A stretch of DNA of 64,000 nt. Source: Lederbergia galactosidilytica. Its GTDB lineage: Bacteria > Bacillota > Bacilli > Bacillales > Bacillaceae_C. The stretch spans positions 124,001 to 188,000 of the forward strand of contig NZ_JAGGKH010000002.1 in NCBI RefSeq assembly GCF_017873565.1. The letters run 5' to 3'. Both the position numbers and the translations under genes were made by a program. This document shows positions 18,800 to 27,743 of this stretch, one piece after another. The notes under the pieces are model-generated. The model saw only the letters and a program-made list of their open reading frames with translations. It was not told where the DNA came from and made no database searches. Every line of letters begins with the position of its first letter. Positions within the stretch are counted from its first letter, which is position 1.

Positions 18800-19675
18800 C
18801 TATCTAATTGCCGATAGTAGTTCATTTAATTTAACTCGTTCATCACCCGTTAAAGGAACGAGTGGAAGACGAACTGAACCTACATCAAATCCAAGTAATT
18901 GTAATGCAGTTTTAACCGGAACAGGGCTTGGAGCTGTGAATAATCCCCTCATGATTGGTAAGAGGTCTCGATGAAGTTGACTTGCCCGGGAATTTTCTCC
19001 TTGTTCATACAATTGAATCATTTGTTGCATTTCAGAACCAATTACATGACTGGCAACCGAGACAACACCACTACCTCCAATAGACATAACTGGTAAAGTT
19101 AAACCATCATCCCCACTGTATAATTGAAAATCTTCTTTAGTTTCCGCAATAATCTGCGCCATTGCATCAAGATTACCGCTAGCTTCTTTCGCCGCAATAA
19201 TATTATCAATTTTTGCTAACTCAATAATCGTTTCGGGCTCAATATTAACTACCGATCTCCCAGGAATATTATAAATCATAACGGGTAAATTAGTTGATCG
19301 GGAGATGGTCGCAAAGTGCTCATATAACCCTTTTTGATTAGTCTTATTATAATAAGGTGCCACAAGCATAGTAGCATCAACACCAATTTCTTCCGCCTTC
19401 TTCGTAAGTTCTATAGAGGCATACGTATTATTACTTCCCGTTCCGGCAATGACGGGAACTCTCCCATCCACCGTTTTTACTACATGTTCGAATAAGGCCA
19501 ATTTTTCTTCAGTAGTCAATGTTGGTGATTCTCCTGTTGTACCAGCAACTAAAAGAGAATCACTTCCATGGTTAATCAAATGCTCAATTAACATAGTTGT
19601 TTTTGAAAAATCAATATTTCCTTTGCGATCAAAGGGAGTTACCATCGCTGTTGACACTCGGCCGAAATGAACCAT
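18800..19675 (-). CDS. dapA: 4-hydroxy-tetrahydrodipicolinate synthase
   Basis: DapA condenses pyruvate with aspartate semialdehyde at the entry to the diaminopimelate/lysine branch; in spore formers its product is also the precursor of dipicolinate. It has 291 residues. The Schiff-base lysine is K163 (IIAAKEASGN), with Y135 in IYNIPGRS and the TT pair at 46-47. The start MVHFGRVS follows GGAGGTG; an extension to 19747 runs into the upstream gene. It is the last gene of the asd-dapG-dapA group, with a terminator behind it. Confidence 0.96.
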   Translation of the reverse strand: MVHFGRVSTAMVTPFDRKGNIDFSKTTMLIEHLINHGSDSLLVAGTTGESPTLTTEEKLALFEHVVKTVDGRVPVIAGTGSNNTYASIELTKKAEEIGVDATMLVAPYYNKTNQKGLYEHFATISRSTNLPVMIYNIPGRSVVNIEPETIIELAKIDNIIAAKEASGNLDAMAQIIAETKEDFQLYSGDDGLTLPVMSIGGSGVVSVASHVIGSEMQQMIQLYEQGENSRASQLHRDLLPIMRGLFTAPSPVPVKTALQLLGFDVGSVRLPLVPLTGDERVKLNELLSAIR

Positions 19676-19691
19676 AAAAACACCTCCATCC

Positions 19692-20927
19692 TTATCGTTC
19701 GTATTGAACTTCTTCATTTTGTAGTTCAAACGCATCGTGTAAAGCATTTACCGCATTTACTAAATCATCCCCATTAACAAGTACCCAAATTGTGGTATGA
19801 CTATCAGCAGATTGAAGTATTTTAATTTCCTTATCAGATAGTGCCGCGACTATCTTAGCTGTAACGCCAGGAACACCAGTAATCCCTGCGCCAACAACAG
19901 AGACCTTCGCACAATTCCTTTCCACAGTAGGGGTATATCCAATTTGCTCTAAAGCAGTTACGGCTTTTTGTAATACAGTGGAAGGAACTGTATAAATCAC
20001 GTTATTAGGAGAAATATTAATAAAGTCTATACTAATACCTTCATTCGCCATTGCTTTAAACACATCGGATTGCAAATTATATTCACCTTTACTTGCTTTT
20101 ACCTTTATTTGGGAAACATTAGGAACATAAGCGATCCCCGTTACAAGCCGTTCTTTTACATCAAATTTTTCAGCTTGAGCATCTAAAGAAGTTACTAATG
20201 TCCCCGGTGAATCTGTATAAGTTGATTTAATTCTAATCGGGATTTTAGCATGCATGGCAATTTCTACAGCCCTAGGGTGAATTACTTTTGCACCCTCATA
20301 GGCCATATTTGATACCTCATTATAAGTAACCGATGAAAGGGAACGGGCTTTCTTAACGAGTCTAGGATCAGCAGTCATCATTCCATCGACATCTGTATAA
20401 ATGTCAATCCATTCAGCATTCAATGCTGCTCCAAGAGCCGCTGCAGATGTATCACTGCCTCCCCTTCCAATTGTTGTTACATCACCATCTTTGGTTGCTC
20501 CTTGGAAGCCTGCGACAACAACTACATCCATCGACTCTAATTGTTTTAAAAGCCTTTTACAATTCATCTCATTAATTTTTGCATTCGTGTGATCATTCGT
20601 TGTTATAAACCCTGCTTGAGCCCCAGTTAATGCCGTAGCTTTTAGTCCTTTTGCTAATAATTCATTAGTAAAAACGACACTTGAGATCGTTTCGCCACAT
20701 GAAAGCAATAGATCTTGTTCCCTTTTATTTAAAAGAGTGTTAGACCCTCCCACAAGTGATAACAATGTATCTGTCGCATATGGAGCTCCAGTTCTTCCCA
20801 TCGCTGAGACAACTACGACTACCTTATATCCTTGCTTAATAGCATTCTGAATATGCTTATGAGCATATTGTCTCGTTTCACTATTTTGAACTGATGTTCC
20901 GCCAAATTTTTGGATGATTATTTTCAT
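19692..20927 (-). CDS. dapG: aspartokinase I (DapG)
   Basis: A 411-residue aspartate kinase, the first step of the aspartate pathway. The N-terminal kinase domain carries KFGGTSV and, further on, GRGGSDTSAAALGAAL. Two C-terminal ACT domains (about 265-400) are for feedback control. In B. subtilis the isozyme encoded here responds to diaminopimelate and serves wall and dipicolinate synthesis. It lies 16 bases before dapA and is separated from asd by a palindromic element (20949-21136). Confidence 0.94.
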   Translation of the reverse strand: MKIIIQKFGGTSVQNSETRQYAHKHIQNAIKQGYKVVVVVSAMGRTGAPYATDTLLSLVGGSNTLLNKREQDLLLSCGETISSVVFTNELLAKGLKATALTGAQAGFITTNDHTNAKINEMNCKRLLKQLESMDVVVVAGFQGATKDGDVTTIGRGGSDTSAAALGAALNAEWIDIYTDVDGMMTADPRLVKKARSLSSVTYNEVSNMAYEGAKVIHPRAVEIAMHAKIPIRIKSTYTDSPGTLVTSLDAQAEKFDVKERLVTGIAYVPNVSQIKVKASKGEYNLQSDVFKAMANEGISIDFINISPNNVIYTVPSTVLQKAVTALEQIGYTPTVERNCAKVSVVGAGITGVPGVTAKIVAALSDKEIKILQSADSHTTIWVLVNGDDLVNAVNALHDAFELQNEEVQYER

Positions 20928-20948
20928 GATGACACCCCTACATAAGCC

Positions 20949-21136
20949 TGTTCAAAAAGGAACTAGTTAGTTAAAAAAGTCGACTATGCCGAATTGAATA
21001 CCTCTTTTACGCCAAATACTTTAGGCAGAGAAACAGATTCAGCAGGAGATAATGACTTATACTCGCCACCGAACATGACAATCCTTATGCGAAGAGTCAC
21101 TACCTCGTAACGTCTTTTTCACTAAACCTTTTGAAC
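20949..21136. repeat. TGTTCAAAAA-type palindromic intergenic element (copy C)
   Basis: The left end TGTTCAAAAAGG is inverted at the right end as CCTTTTGAAC. It fills most of the asd-dapG gap. The interior is diverged from the other copies, but the segment order (TAAAAA near each end, a G+C-richer core) is shared. Similar ends occur at 38407, 43404, 52517, 56012 and 60562. Confidence 0.6.
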
Positions 21137-21156
21137 GTTCTTTATAATGAACTTTT

Positions 21157-22209
21157 CTACTTAGTTACTAAACCTAATTTAATTAGACTTTCAGCAATTT
21201 GTATAGTGTTTAATGCTGCACCTTTTAATAAGTTATCTGAAACGATCCACATATGGAAACCAGATTTTTCGTCAAGGTCTTGTCTAACCCTTCCTACAAA
21301 CACATCATCCTTACCTACAGCTGTTGCGGGCATCGGATAAATTTGCTCCTCAGGTTGGTCCTGAAGTGTAATGCCTGGTGCTTCTGAAAGAACTGCCCAT
21401 AAATCTTGCACTTTCAGATCTTCTCTATCTAATTCTACATATACTGATTCAGAATGCCCTGTTTCAACAGGTAGACGCACACAAGTAGCAGCTACTTTCA
21501 ATTCTGGCATTTCCATGATTTTCTTCGTTTCATTGATCATTTTCATTTCTTCAAATGTGAAACCATTATCTGTGAATGTATCAATTTGTGGGATTGCATT
21601 AAAAGCAATTTGGTAATGCTTTTCCCCACTCGCAACAGGTAAGACAGCAGGCTTATATTCTTGATTATTTAGAATCGCATTCGTTTCATCATTTAATTCT
21701 TGAATCGCTTCAGCACCTGCACCTGAAACAGCTTGATAAGTTGAAACAATTACTTTTTTAAGGCCAAATGCTTTTTGGATTGGTTCAAGTGCTGCAACCA
21801 TCTGGATCGTTGAACAATTAGGATTAGCAATAATTCCCTTATGTTCCTTAAGCTTATGTTCATTTACTTCTGGAACCACAAGCGGAACTTCCGGATCCAT
21901 ACGAAAAGCACTCGTATTATCAACTACAATCGCACCACGCTGAACAGCTTCAGAAGCAAATTTTTGCGATATACTACCACCTGCACTAAATAAAGCTATA
22001 TCAACACCTTCAAAAGACTCTGGAACCGCCTCTTGAACTGTTATAGTCTCATCTTTAAATTTCAATTTTGTGCCAGCTGAACGAGCTGAAGACAGCAGGG
22101 TTAATTGAGATATAGGAAAATTTCTTTTTTCTAATGTTTGAATGATCTGTTGACCAACTGCCCCGGTTGCCCCCATTACAGCAATATGAAAGCCTTGTTT
22201 ATTTAACAT
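21157..22209 (-). CDS. asd: aspartate-semialdehyde dehydrogenase
   Basis: A 350-residue NADP-dependent enzyme that makes aspartate semialdehyde for lysine, DPA, threonine and methionine. The Rossmann motif MGATGAVGQ is near the N-terminus. The catalytic cysteine is C132 in NPNCSTIQ; the catalytic histidine is probably that in ETGHSESV. GGAAGGGGA precedes the ATG. Its place between dpaB and dapG is the standard Bacillus arrangement. Confidence 0.96.
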   Translation of the reverse strand: MLNKQGFHIAVMGATGAVGQQIIQTLEKRNFPISQLTLLSSARSAGTKLKFKDETITVQEAVPESFEGVDIALFSAGGSISQKFASEAVQRGAIVVDNTSAFRMDPEVPLVVPEVNEHKLKEHKGIIANPNCSTIQMVAALEPIQKAFGLKKVIVSTYQAVSGAGAEAIQELNDETNAILNNQEYKPAVLPVASGEKHYQIAFNAIPQIDTFTDNGFTFEEMKMINETKKIMEMPELKVAATCVRLPVETGHSESVYVELDREDLKVQDLWAVLSEAPGITLQDQPEEQIYPMPATAVGKDDVFVGRVRQDLDEKSGFHMWIVSDNLLKGAALNTIQIAESLIKLGLVTK

Positions 22210-22774
22210 CTAAATTCCCCTTCCACTCCAACAAACTATAATTATCGTTGTTTTTATTCATTAATAATTAATATATTATCATACTTAAAGCAGCTAACGA
22301 TAATTTTTTGATAAAAAGCTGTCGAATATTGAATGATTAAATGTTAAAGCCAGGGATTGGCTCCTAAATGAATGACTAGGTCATTCCTATTTTATTTTAG
22401 CAAAACCTTAAAGTTTTCGGTTTATCATGTAGATAATATGATGCCTCCCGCCTATACTTCGCTAGTCGTGGGCGAGTATTCATTCTTTTCCGCACCTCCA
22501 ACCTTGTTTATTAAGCTTGTTGATGGAAAGAAATTTATTATTTACTAAGATGAAGTTTGCGCTCTTTAATATTGCATTTTTCTCGTTATGGCCCTTGCAC
22601 GAAAAATGCCCGTAGAAGCACTCGCTGTCCAAGAGCGAGCAGCATAACTTCGCGGGCTATAAAAGTCTTAGGTCTAGCCTAGATTATATTTCCTATGCCT
22701 TCCGGCTCCATCAACATGATTACTTTATTTAAAAGGACCATTGGACTGTTATTTAGTCCATTCTTAAATTTTTC
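22210..22774. other. 565-base dpaB-asd intergenic region with hairpins
   Basis: No gene is visible. It contains a palindrome GAATGAC-tag-GTCATTC (22370-22386) and a 9-base inverted repeat GCATTTTTC/GAAAAATGC (22574-22609). A CTCGCT/AGCGAG stem (22621-22639) and a weak TGGACT/AGTCCA hairpin followed by TTTT on the minus strand (about 22732-22766) also occur; the last could terminate dpaAB. An asd promoter is expected, but I could not assign one. Confidence 0.5.
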
Positions 22775-23362
22775 CTAACGATATTCTTGAACAACAGGTT
22801 GTAGTTGTTTCCCTTCAAGTGCCGCCATTACGGTTTCCGGTAACAACTCCATTTTTGATACCATAGAAGTCGGTTTATTTATATGGTCATCTTGACCAAA
22901 TGGGATAAAATAAATATTTTTAGCCGAGATTAAACGCATTAAGTTAACACCGTTCAGTCCTAATGCATCATTGGTAGAGATACCTAATACAACAGGTCTC
23001 CGATTTCTTAAAGTAGCTTTAGCTGCCATTAAAACAGGTGAATCAGTCAAGGCATTGGCAAATTTACTCATTGAATTTCCAGTTAAAGGAGAGATAACCA
23101 TACAATCTAGCGGTTCTCTTGGCCCTAACGGCTCTGCTGAGACCATGGAGTCAATCACTTTTCTTCCTGTAATTTCTTCTACTTTCTCTACCCAATCGGC
23201 TCCATTTCCGAATTTCGTATCGGTATTCTGGACTGTAAAAGTGACAACTGGTACTACTTCGGCACCTAAATCCACCAATTTTTGTATCTGTGGCACAACT
23301 TGATCATAAGTACAATGAGATCCTGTGATCCCAAATCCAATTCTTTTATTTTGCAAATCCAT
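22775..23362 (-). CDS. spoVFB: dipicolinate synthase subunit B
   Basis: DpaB, the flavoprotein-like subunit of dipicolinate synthase, 195 residues. Together with DpaA it oxidises dihydrodipicolinate to DPA in the mother cell during late sporulation. The N-terminal nucleotide-binding motif GFGITGSHCTYDQV and the SPLTGNSMSKFANALTDSPV segment identify the family. Its ATG overlaps the dpaA stop by one base. A ribosome-binding site, GAGGAG, lies within the end of dpaA. Confidence 0.94.
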   Translation of the reverse strand: MDLQNKRIGFGITGSHCTYDQVVPQIQKLVDLGAEVVPVVTFTVQNTDTKFGNGADWVEKVEEITGRKVIDSMVSAEPLGPREPLDCMVISPLTGNSMSKFANALTDSPVLMAAKATLRNRRPVVLGISTNDALGLNGVNLMRLISAKNIYFIPFGQDDHINKPTSMVSKMELLPETVMAALEGKQLQPVVQEYR

Positions 23363-24261
23363 TATAAATTCTCCTCTCTCATCTCAAAATCCTCTGATAA
23401 TAGTTGTGAAAGAATATTAGCTAAAATCTGACCTGCTGTTTTTGGTGCGACGATTCCAGGTAGACTTGGAGCAAGTAAGGCCTTTACTCCGCGTTTTTCT
23501 GCATAGCGAAAATCCGTTCCACCGGGTTTAGATGCTAAGTCAATGATTAATGTATTTGTAGGCATTCCCGCAATAATTCCGGCTGTTAGTACTAAATAGG
23601 GAATAGTATTTATACAAATATCTAAATCCTTGACCTCTTCTTTTAATGAATCTAAATGAAAGGGTTCTAACCCCATTTCTGTGATTCTAGCTAGGTGAGC
23701 AAGATCTCTAGCCCCAACTTTTACCTTTGCTCCTAGCAAAGAAAACGTTCTAGCTACACTCATGCCAACTCTTCCTAACCCTAATACAGCGACTGAAGAT
23801 TGATGGATCGTTATATCAGTATTTTGAATCGCCATCATAATTGTTCCTTCGACAGTTGGAATGGAGTTATAAATGGCGACATCATCGCGTTTAAATAATT
23901 GAACAAGTTCTCGATCCGCTTTCTTTGCTATTTTATCGAGATATGCATTACTAATACCGGAATAAATTTTACAATGGGATGGTGTTTCGCGAAGTGTTTT
24001 TTCTGTTAAAATTATTTTTTCATTGGAGAATATTGTATCTACTTCACCTTCAAAGTTTGTGCCTGGCACTGGCAAAACAATGGCATCTATTTTTGAAAAA
24101 TCAACATCATTGATTTTTTCTTTAACCGCTCCAGAAAAAACCTGTGCCAATTGTTCAAATCCAATTAAATATAATTTTGCATCTAGTTCTGTTAACTTTT
24201 TTATAATTTCTAGTTGCCTTGCATCACCACCTAATACAGCGATTTGCATTTCTGTCAACAT
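23362..24261 (-). CDS. spoVFA: dipicolinate synthase subunit A
   Basis: DpaA, about 299 residues, the NAD(P)-binding subunit of dipicolinate synthase. There is an N-terminal GGDARQLEII segment and a Rossmann motif, VLGLGRVGMSVA, at about 161-172. The ATG at 24261 is preferred; an adjacent in-frame TTG at 24264 is equally close to the GAAGGTG site. A sigma-K-like promoter lies about 45 bases upstream, as expected for a mother-cell late gene. It is translationally coupled to dpaB. Confidence 0.94.
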   Translation of the reverse strand: MLTEMQIAVLGGDARQLEIIKKLTELDAKLYLIGFEQLAQVFSGAVKEKINDVDFSKIDAIVLPVPGTNFEGEVDTIFSNEKIILTEKTLRETPSHCKIYSGISNAYLDKIAKKADRELVQLFKRDDVAIYNSIPTVEGTIMMAIQNTDITIHQSSVAVLGLGRVGMSVARTFSLLGAKVKVGARDLAHLARITEMGLEPFHLDSLKEEVKDLDICINTIPYLVLTAGIIAGMPTNTLIIDLASKPGGTDFRYAEKRGVKALLAPSLPGIVAPKTAGQILANILSQLLSEDFEMREENL

Positions 24262-24307
24262 CAATGGTGTTCACCTTCTTTACGCATCATAAATATCACT
24301 GCAAGAT

Positions 24308-24336
24308 TATTGTATGTATGTGCCCTTTTGCTGTGC
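24308..24336 (-). promoter_or_regulatory. sigma-K-like promoter of dpaAB
   Basis: On the minus strand GCACA (24332-24336), 15 bases, then CATACAATA (24308-24316) matches the sigma-K pattern of an AC-containing -35 and CATA-N3-TA -10. B. subtilis spoVF is transcribed by sigma-K in the mother cell. Confidence 0.65.
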
Positions 24337-24346
24337 TTAATTATTA

Positions 24347-24376
24347 ACAAAAAAAGAAGAGGAGGTTTCCTCTTCT
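24347..24376 (-). terminator. intrinsic terminator after ymxH
   Basis: A perfect 9-base stem (AGAAGAGGA / TCCTCTTCT) with a four-base loop is followed by seven T residues on the minus strand. Confidence 0.9.
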
Positions 24377-24413
24377 GCTAATACTGTATATTGTTCCTCA
24401 TCATTTAAATATG

Positions 24414-24653
24414 TTATTTATCTTCCGGTACTTCCAGAATAAGCATATCTGTACCAATTGTGCGAATATAGTGCCAAGGGACCTTTATTTCATTTCCTGC
24501 TTTTTTTCCTATCCATTTGCTTGTTGGAATGATTAAGCAATTAATTTCCCCTGTCCGCGCATTAATTTCTAGATCTGTTTGGCCAAGCACCCCTAATCTT
24601 TTCGCTTTTCGATAATCTACAATTTCTTTTCCACCAAGTTCACTAAGTCGCAT
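24414..24653 (-). CDS. ymxH: YlmC/YmxH-family PRC-barrel protein
   Basis: A 79-residue single PRC-barrel domain protein, annotated in Bacillus as a YlmC/YmxH sporulation protein with unknown mechanism. It begins MRLSELGGKEIVDYRKAKRLG and has the LGQTDLEINARTGEI core. It lies between mlpA and dpaA as in B. subtilis. An A/G-rich ribosome-binding site (GGGGGAG) is upstream. Confidence 0.9.
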   Translation of the reverse strand: MRLSELGGKEIVDYRKAKRLGVLGQTDLEINARTGEINCLIIPTSKWIGKKAGNEIKVPWHYIRTIGTDMLILEVPEDK

Positions 24654-25201
24654 CCATTTTCTCCCCCTCTTTATTTATTAAGGAATTTTATTAAGTAGTG
24701 TATTTTAAATTAATGTAAGCTCCCGAAACGGGATTACTTAGCTGCAGCGTTCCAGCAACTAGCAAACTTCGGTTTCTTCCTGTGATATGTCAACAGCGAT
24801 TTACTATTTTTTGGTTAGTCGGTAAGTCTTCAAGAAGGATGGATCCAGAAAAGAGAACGATACACTCTCTCTTGATCCAAGAATCTTTAGTTGTAAAACA
24901 TCATTCACCACTATGTGTCTGCTTGTCAGATTAACTTTTTGTCTCAGCTCATCGCGTTTCCAATATCTTTTTGAGAAGCGTAAAAGTTAGTTGCAAATGG
25001 TCGCTTACACTTTTAATGCTTCCTTATATCATATATAGTGAACAGCTTTTATTTTTAGAAGCAAAATTCCCTTATCAACTGATAAGGGAATAAAAAGACA
25101 AGCTCAAGGAATATTCCTTGCTGGCGGCTCAATATAATTTTATCGTTTCAAGGTAATAAAATGCCCCGCGTTAGTTATTCGTTACCTGCTGTCAATCCAA
25201 T
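24654..25201. other. 548-base ymxH-mlpA intergenic region
   Basis: I see no gene. It contains the mlpA terminator (25062-25096) and a perfect 16-base palindrome, CAAGGAATATTCCTTG (25105-25120). The remainder (24720-25050) is mixed-composition sequence, possibly decayed intergenic repeat. A ymxH promoter is expected here but not assigned. Confidence 0.45.
25062..25096 (-). terminator. hairpin terminator after mlpA
   Basis: A perfect 10-base stem, TTCCCTTATC/GATAAGGGAA, with a four-base loop is followed by TTTTG on the minus strand. It lies about 110 bases beyond the mlpA stop. Confidence 0.65.
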
Positions 25202-26443
25202 CTAATAAATAGCTTTTGACATTGATTGAGAATGTGGACTGATTAGCGCAGAGGTAAAATCATCTGTAAATATTTCGCTCGTTAATTGATAAACAGAGTC
25301 TACTGTCACTCGATCTATATCACTGATAATTTCATCTAATGAGCGATGTTTTTTTAATAATAACTCATTTTTACCGATTCTACCCATTCTGCTATTTGTA
25401 CTTTCTAAACTAAGCATTAAGTTTCCTTTTAACTGTTCCTTACTATTTTTTAATTCTTTTTGTGAAATACCGTTATTTTTGAACTGAGCTAAAGTAGAGA
25501 ATATAGTATCTTGGAGTTCATCTAATTGGTGGGCAGCTGTTCCTCCATAAATGACTAATGTCCCCGTATCTTTATAAGAAGAATGATAAGAGAAAACTGA
25601 ATAGGCTAATCCTCGTTCTTCTCGAACTTCTTGAAACAAACGAGAAGACATACCTCCACCAAAAATAATATTCATCACAATCAAATCATAAATCTTTTCT
25701 GAACCGATCGGTAATCCTTCAAACCCTAAACAAAGATGGGCTTGCTCAGTCTTTTTTTGTTTTGCCACTTGTTCTGAATAAAATATTGGCTTCTCATTTG
25801 AAATTTTGTTTTTTCCTCTTTCAAACGATCCAAAATGATTTTCAATTTGATAAATAAAATTGTCGTCTATATTACCTGCTACAGAAATAACAATATTATC
25901 CGGCGTATACATATCATGGATATATTGATGTAACATATCACTTGTAAATGTATCTAATGTTTCTTCCGTTCCTAAAATCGGAAATCCTAATGGATGATTA
26001 TGATAAGCAGCTTTACTTAACATATCGTGAACAATATCATCAGGAGTATCTTCATACATTTTTATCTCTTCTAAAACTACATTTTTTTCTTTTTTTAATT
26101 CTTGTTCATTAAAAGTAGAATAAAAAAACATATCAGCTAGAACGTCAAGCGCATATGTTGCGTGGTTGTCTAACACCTTTGCGTAAATACATGTATACTC
26201 TTTAGCAGTAAAAGCATTCACCTGTCCTCCAATGGAGTCAAAGGATTCCGCGATTTCCTTTGCCGTTCTTGTGTTTGTACCTTTGAAGAACATATGTTCT
26301 AAAAAGTGTGATATCCCATTATTTTTTTCATCCTCATCACGGGAGCCTACACCAATCCAAATACCAATTGTAACAGACCGCACTGTAGGAATTGATTCAA
26401 GTACTACTCTTACTCCATTTTGGCATGTATGTTTTTTCATCAT
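25202..26443 (-). CDS. mlpA: MlpA/YmxG, M16 zinc metallopeptidase
   Basis: A 413-residue single-chain M16 peptidase resembling mitochondrial processing peptidase. The inverted zinc motif HFLEH is at 46-50, and the downstream glutamate segment is EKNVVLEEI. The late R-Y region reads LFQEVREERGLAYSVFS. In B. subtilis MlpA influences expression of extracellular proteases. GGAGGAATTGTAA precedes ATGATG; I use the first ATG. No signal peptide is visible. Confidence 0.93.
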   Translation of the reverse strand: MMKKHTCQNGVRVVLESIPTVRSVTIGIWIGVGSRDEDEKNNGISHFLEHMFFKGTNTRTAKEIAESFDSIGGQVNAFTAKEYTCIYAKVLDNHATYALDVLADMFFYSTFNEQELKKEKNVVLEEIKMYEDTPDDIVHDMLSKAAYHNHPLGFPILGTEETLDTFTSDMLHQYIHDMYTPDNIVISVAGNIDDNFIYQIENHFGSFERGKNKISNEKPIFYSEQVAKQKKTEQAHLCLGFEGLPIGSEKIYDLIVMNIIFGGGMSSRLFQEVREERGLAYSVFSYHSSYKDTGTLVIYGGTAAHQLDELQDTIFSTLAQFKNNGISQKELKNSKEQLKGNLMLSLESTNSRMGRIGKNELLLKKHRSLDEIISDIDRVTVDSVYQLTSEIFTDDFTSALISPHSQSMSKAIY

Positions 26444-26491
26444 TTACAATTCCTCCTATTCTAGGTGCAAAAAACGTAGCAGTTAACAGAA

Positions 26492-27490
26492 TTAACGATC
26501 TTCAGTTTCATCCTGCTTTAAGCCTTGCTTCCCATCTAATCTAATTATTCTTTCTTCATCCATCAGTTTTGTTACAGTGCCAATTTTTAAATTTTGCGCA
26601 TTGATTTCCGTAATCAATGTATCTAATGATTTGGCGGTAGATTCTGTTGGGTGCATAAGAATCATAGCGCCGGGGTGAATATTTGACATAACTCTTTGGA
26701 TTAAGGCTTGGGGCGAGGGTTTTCTCCAATCTATCGTATCAACCGTCCACATAACCGTTTTTAATCCTTGAGCATGAGCTATTTCTACTGTTTCATTACG
26801 GTAGGCCCCACTTGGTGGACCAAACCATGTCGGTGTGATATTAGTGGTTGCTTCAATAATATCGTTTGTTTTTATTAATTCTTGTTTCACTTGTTCATTA
26901 CTAATATTCGCCATATTAGGATGACTATAAGAATGATTCCCAATTTCATGGCCACTGTCAGCAATCATTTTAGCCAACTCGGGATTTTCTTTAACCCAGC
27001 GACCTTCTAAAAAAAATGTTGCATAGATCTTATGCTCTCTTAAAGTTGCAAGGATAGAAGGAATATATTCATTGCCCCAAGCTACATTAATTAGAAAGCT
27101 AACCATAGGTTTATCAGGATGCCCACGATAAATAGGTGCAGGTGGTAAATCCGCTAAATGAATTTTCGGTTTATCCTGAATAAAGACTAACTTACGCTCA
27201 TCAAACATTTTATTCTTTTTCATTTTTTGATAAGAAGCTTTTTCATCGACTTGAATACCATTATATCCAGGCATCGCTTTCCATACTCGATCAATTTTTG
27301 CATCTTGGGACTCTGTTCGATAATGTTCAGCAGCTTCTTTAATTTGGTTATATAATTCATCTTGCCCGTTGCTTACTGGTACATACCCGTTTTTTAATTG
27401 TCCTAAATACTGATTTGTATATGGATTAAATATGGCAGATATTGATAGAATAGCAATCAGTGTAAAGGCTATCAAGTTTTTTGCACTCAA
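26492..27490 (-). CDS. ylxY: YlxY, polysaccharide-deacetylase-like protein
   Basis: A 332-residue protein with an N-terminal hydrophobic anchor (about 5-21) and a NodB-like domain (about 125-310). The second NodB motif, HSYSH (186-190), keeps both zinc histidines. Where the first motif (TFDDG) should supply the catalytic aspartate the sequence is INVAWGN (134-140), so classical deacetylase activity is doubtful. The PPSGAYR motif 3-like segment is present. The start is TTG, nine bases after GGAGG. Its place between pnpA and mlpA is conserved. Confidence 0.9.
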   Translation of the reverse strand: MSAKNLIAFTLIAILSISAIFNPYTNQYLGQLKNGYVPVSNGQDELYNQIKEAAEHYRTESQDAKIDRVWKAMPGYNGIQVDEKASYQKMKKNKMFDERKLVFIQDKPKIHLADLPPAPIYRGHPDKPMVSFLINVAWGNEYIPSILATLREHKIYATFFLEGRWVKENPELAKMIADSGHEIGNHSYSHPNMANISNEQVKQELIKTNDIIEATTNITPTWFGPPSGAYRNETVEIAHAQGLKTVMWTVDTIDWRKPSPQALIQRVMSNIHPGAMILMHPTESTAKSLDTLITEINAQNLKIGTVTKLMDEERIIRLDGKQGLKQDETEDR

Positions 27491-27715
27491 TCAGTTCTAC
27501 CTCCTTCATCATAAAATATGAAAAAGGCGGACAAGTTAGAACTAAAGAACAAAGCGCAAGCATCTTGAGCAGCTTCCAATAAGCAAATGTTCCTGACAGG
27601 AAAGGGTGCTTTTTTTCCTTCACCTTCTATGTTTTGCTCTTTAAGACCCTACCACTTTATAAAGTAGGCGAAAGACCTCTATCTCAGAGATAAGTATGTA
27701 ATATTGTAGAAGCAT

Positions 27716-27743
27716 TAAAAAAACGGGGAAATCCCCCCGTTTT
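27716..27743 (-). terminator. intrinsic terminator after pnpA
   Basis: On the minus strand AAACGGGG pairs with CCCCGTTT, followed by a long T run. It overlaps the pnpA stop codon. ylxY therefore needs its own promoter or read-through. Confidence 0.88.

Noticed and set aside
27426-27623. Minus-strand 65-codon frame overlapping the start of ylxY
   Set aside because: It runs through the ylxY ribosome-binding site into ylxY in another frame and has no suitable site of its own.
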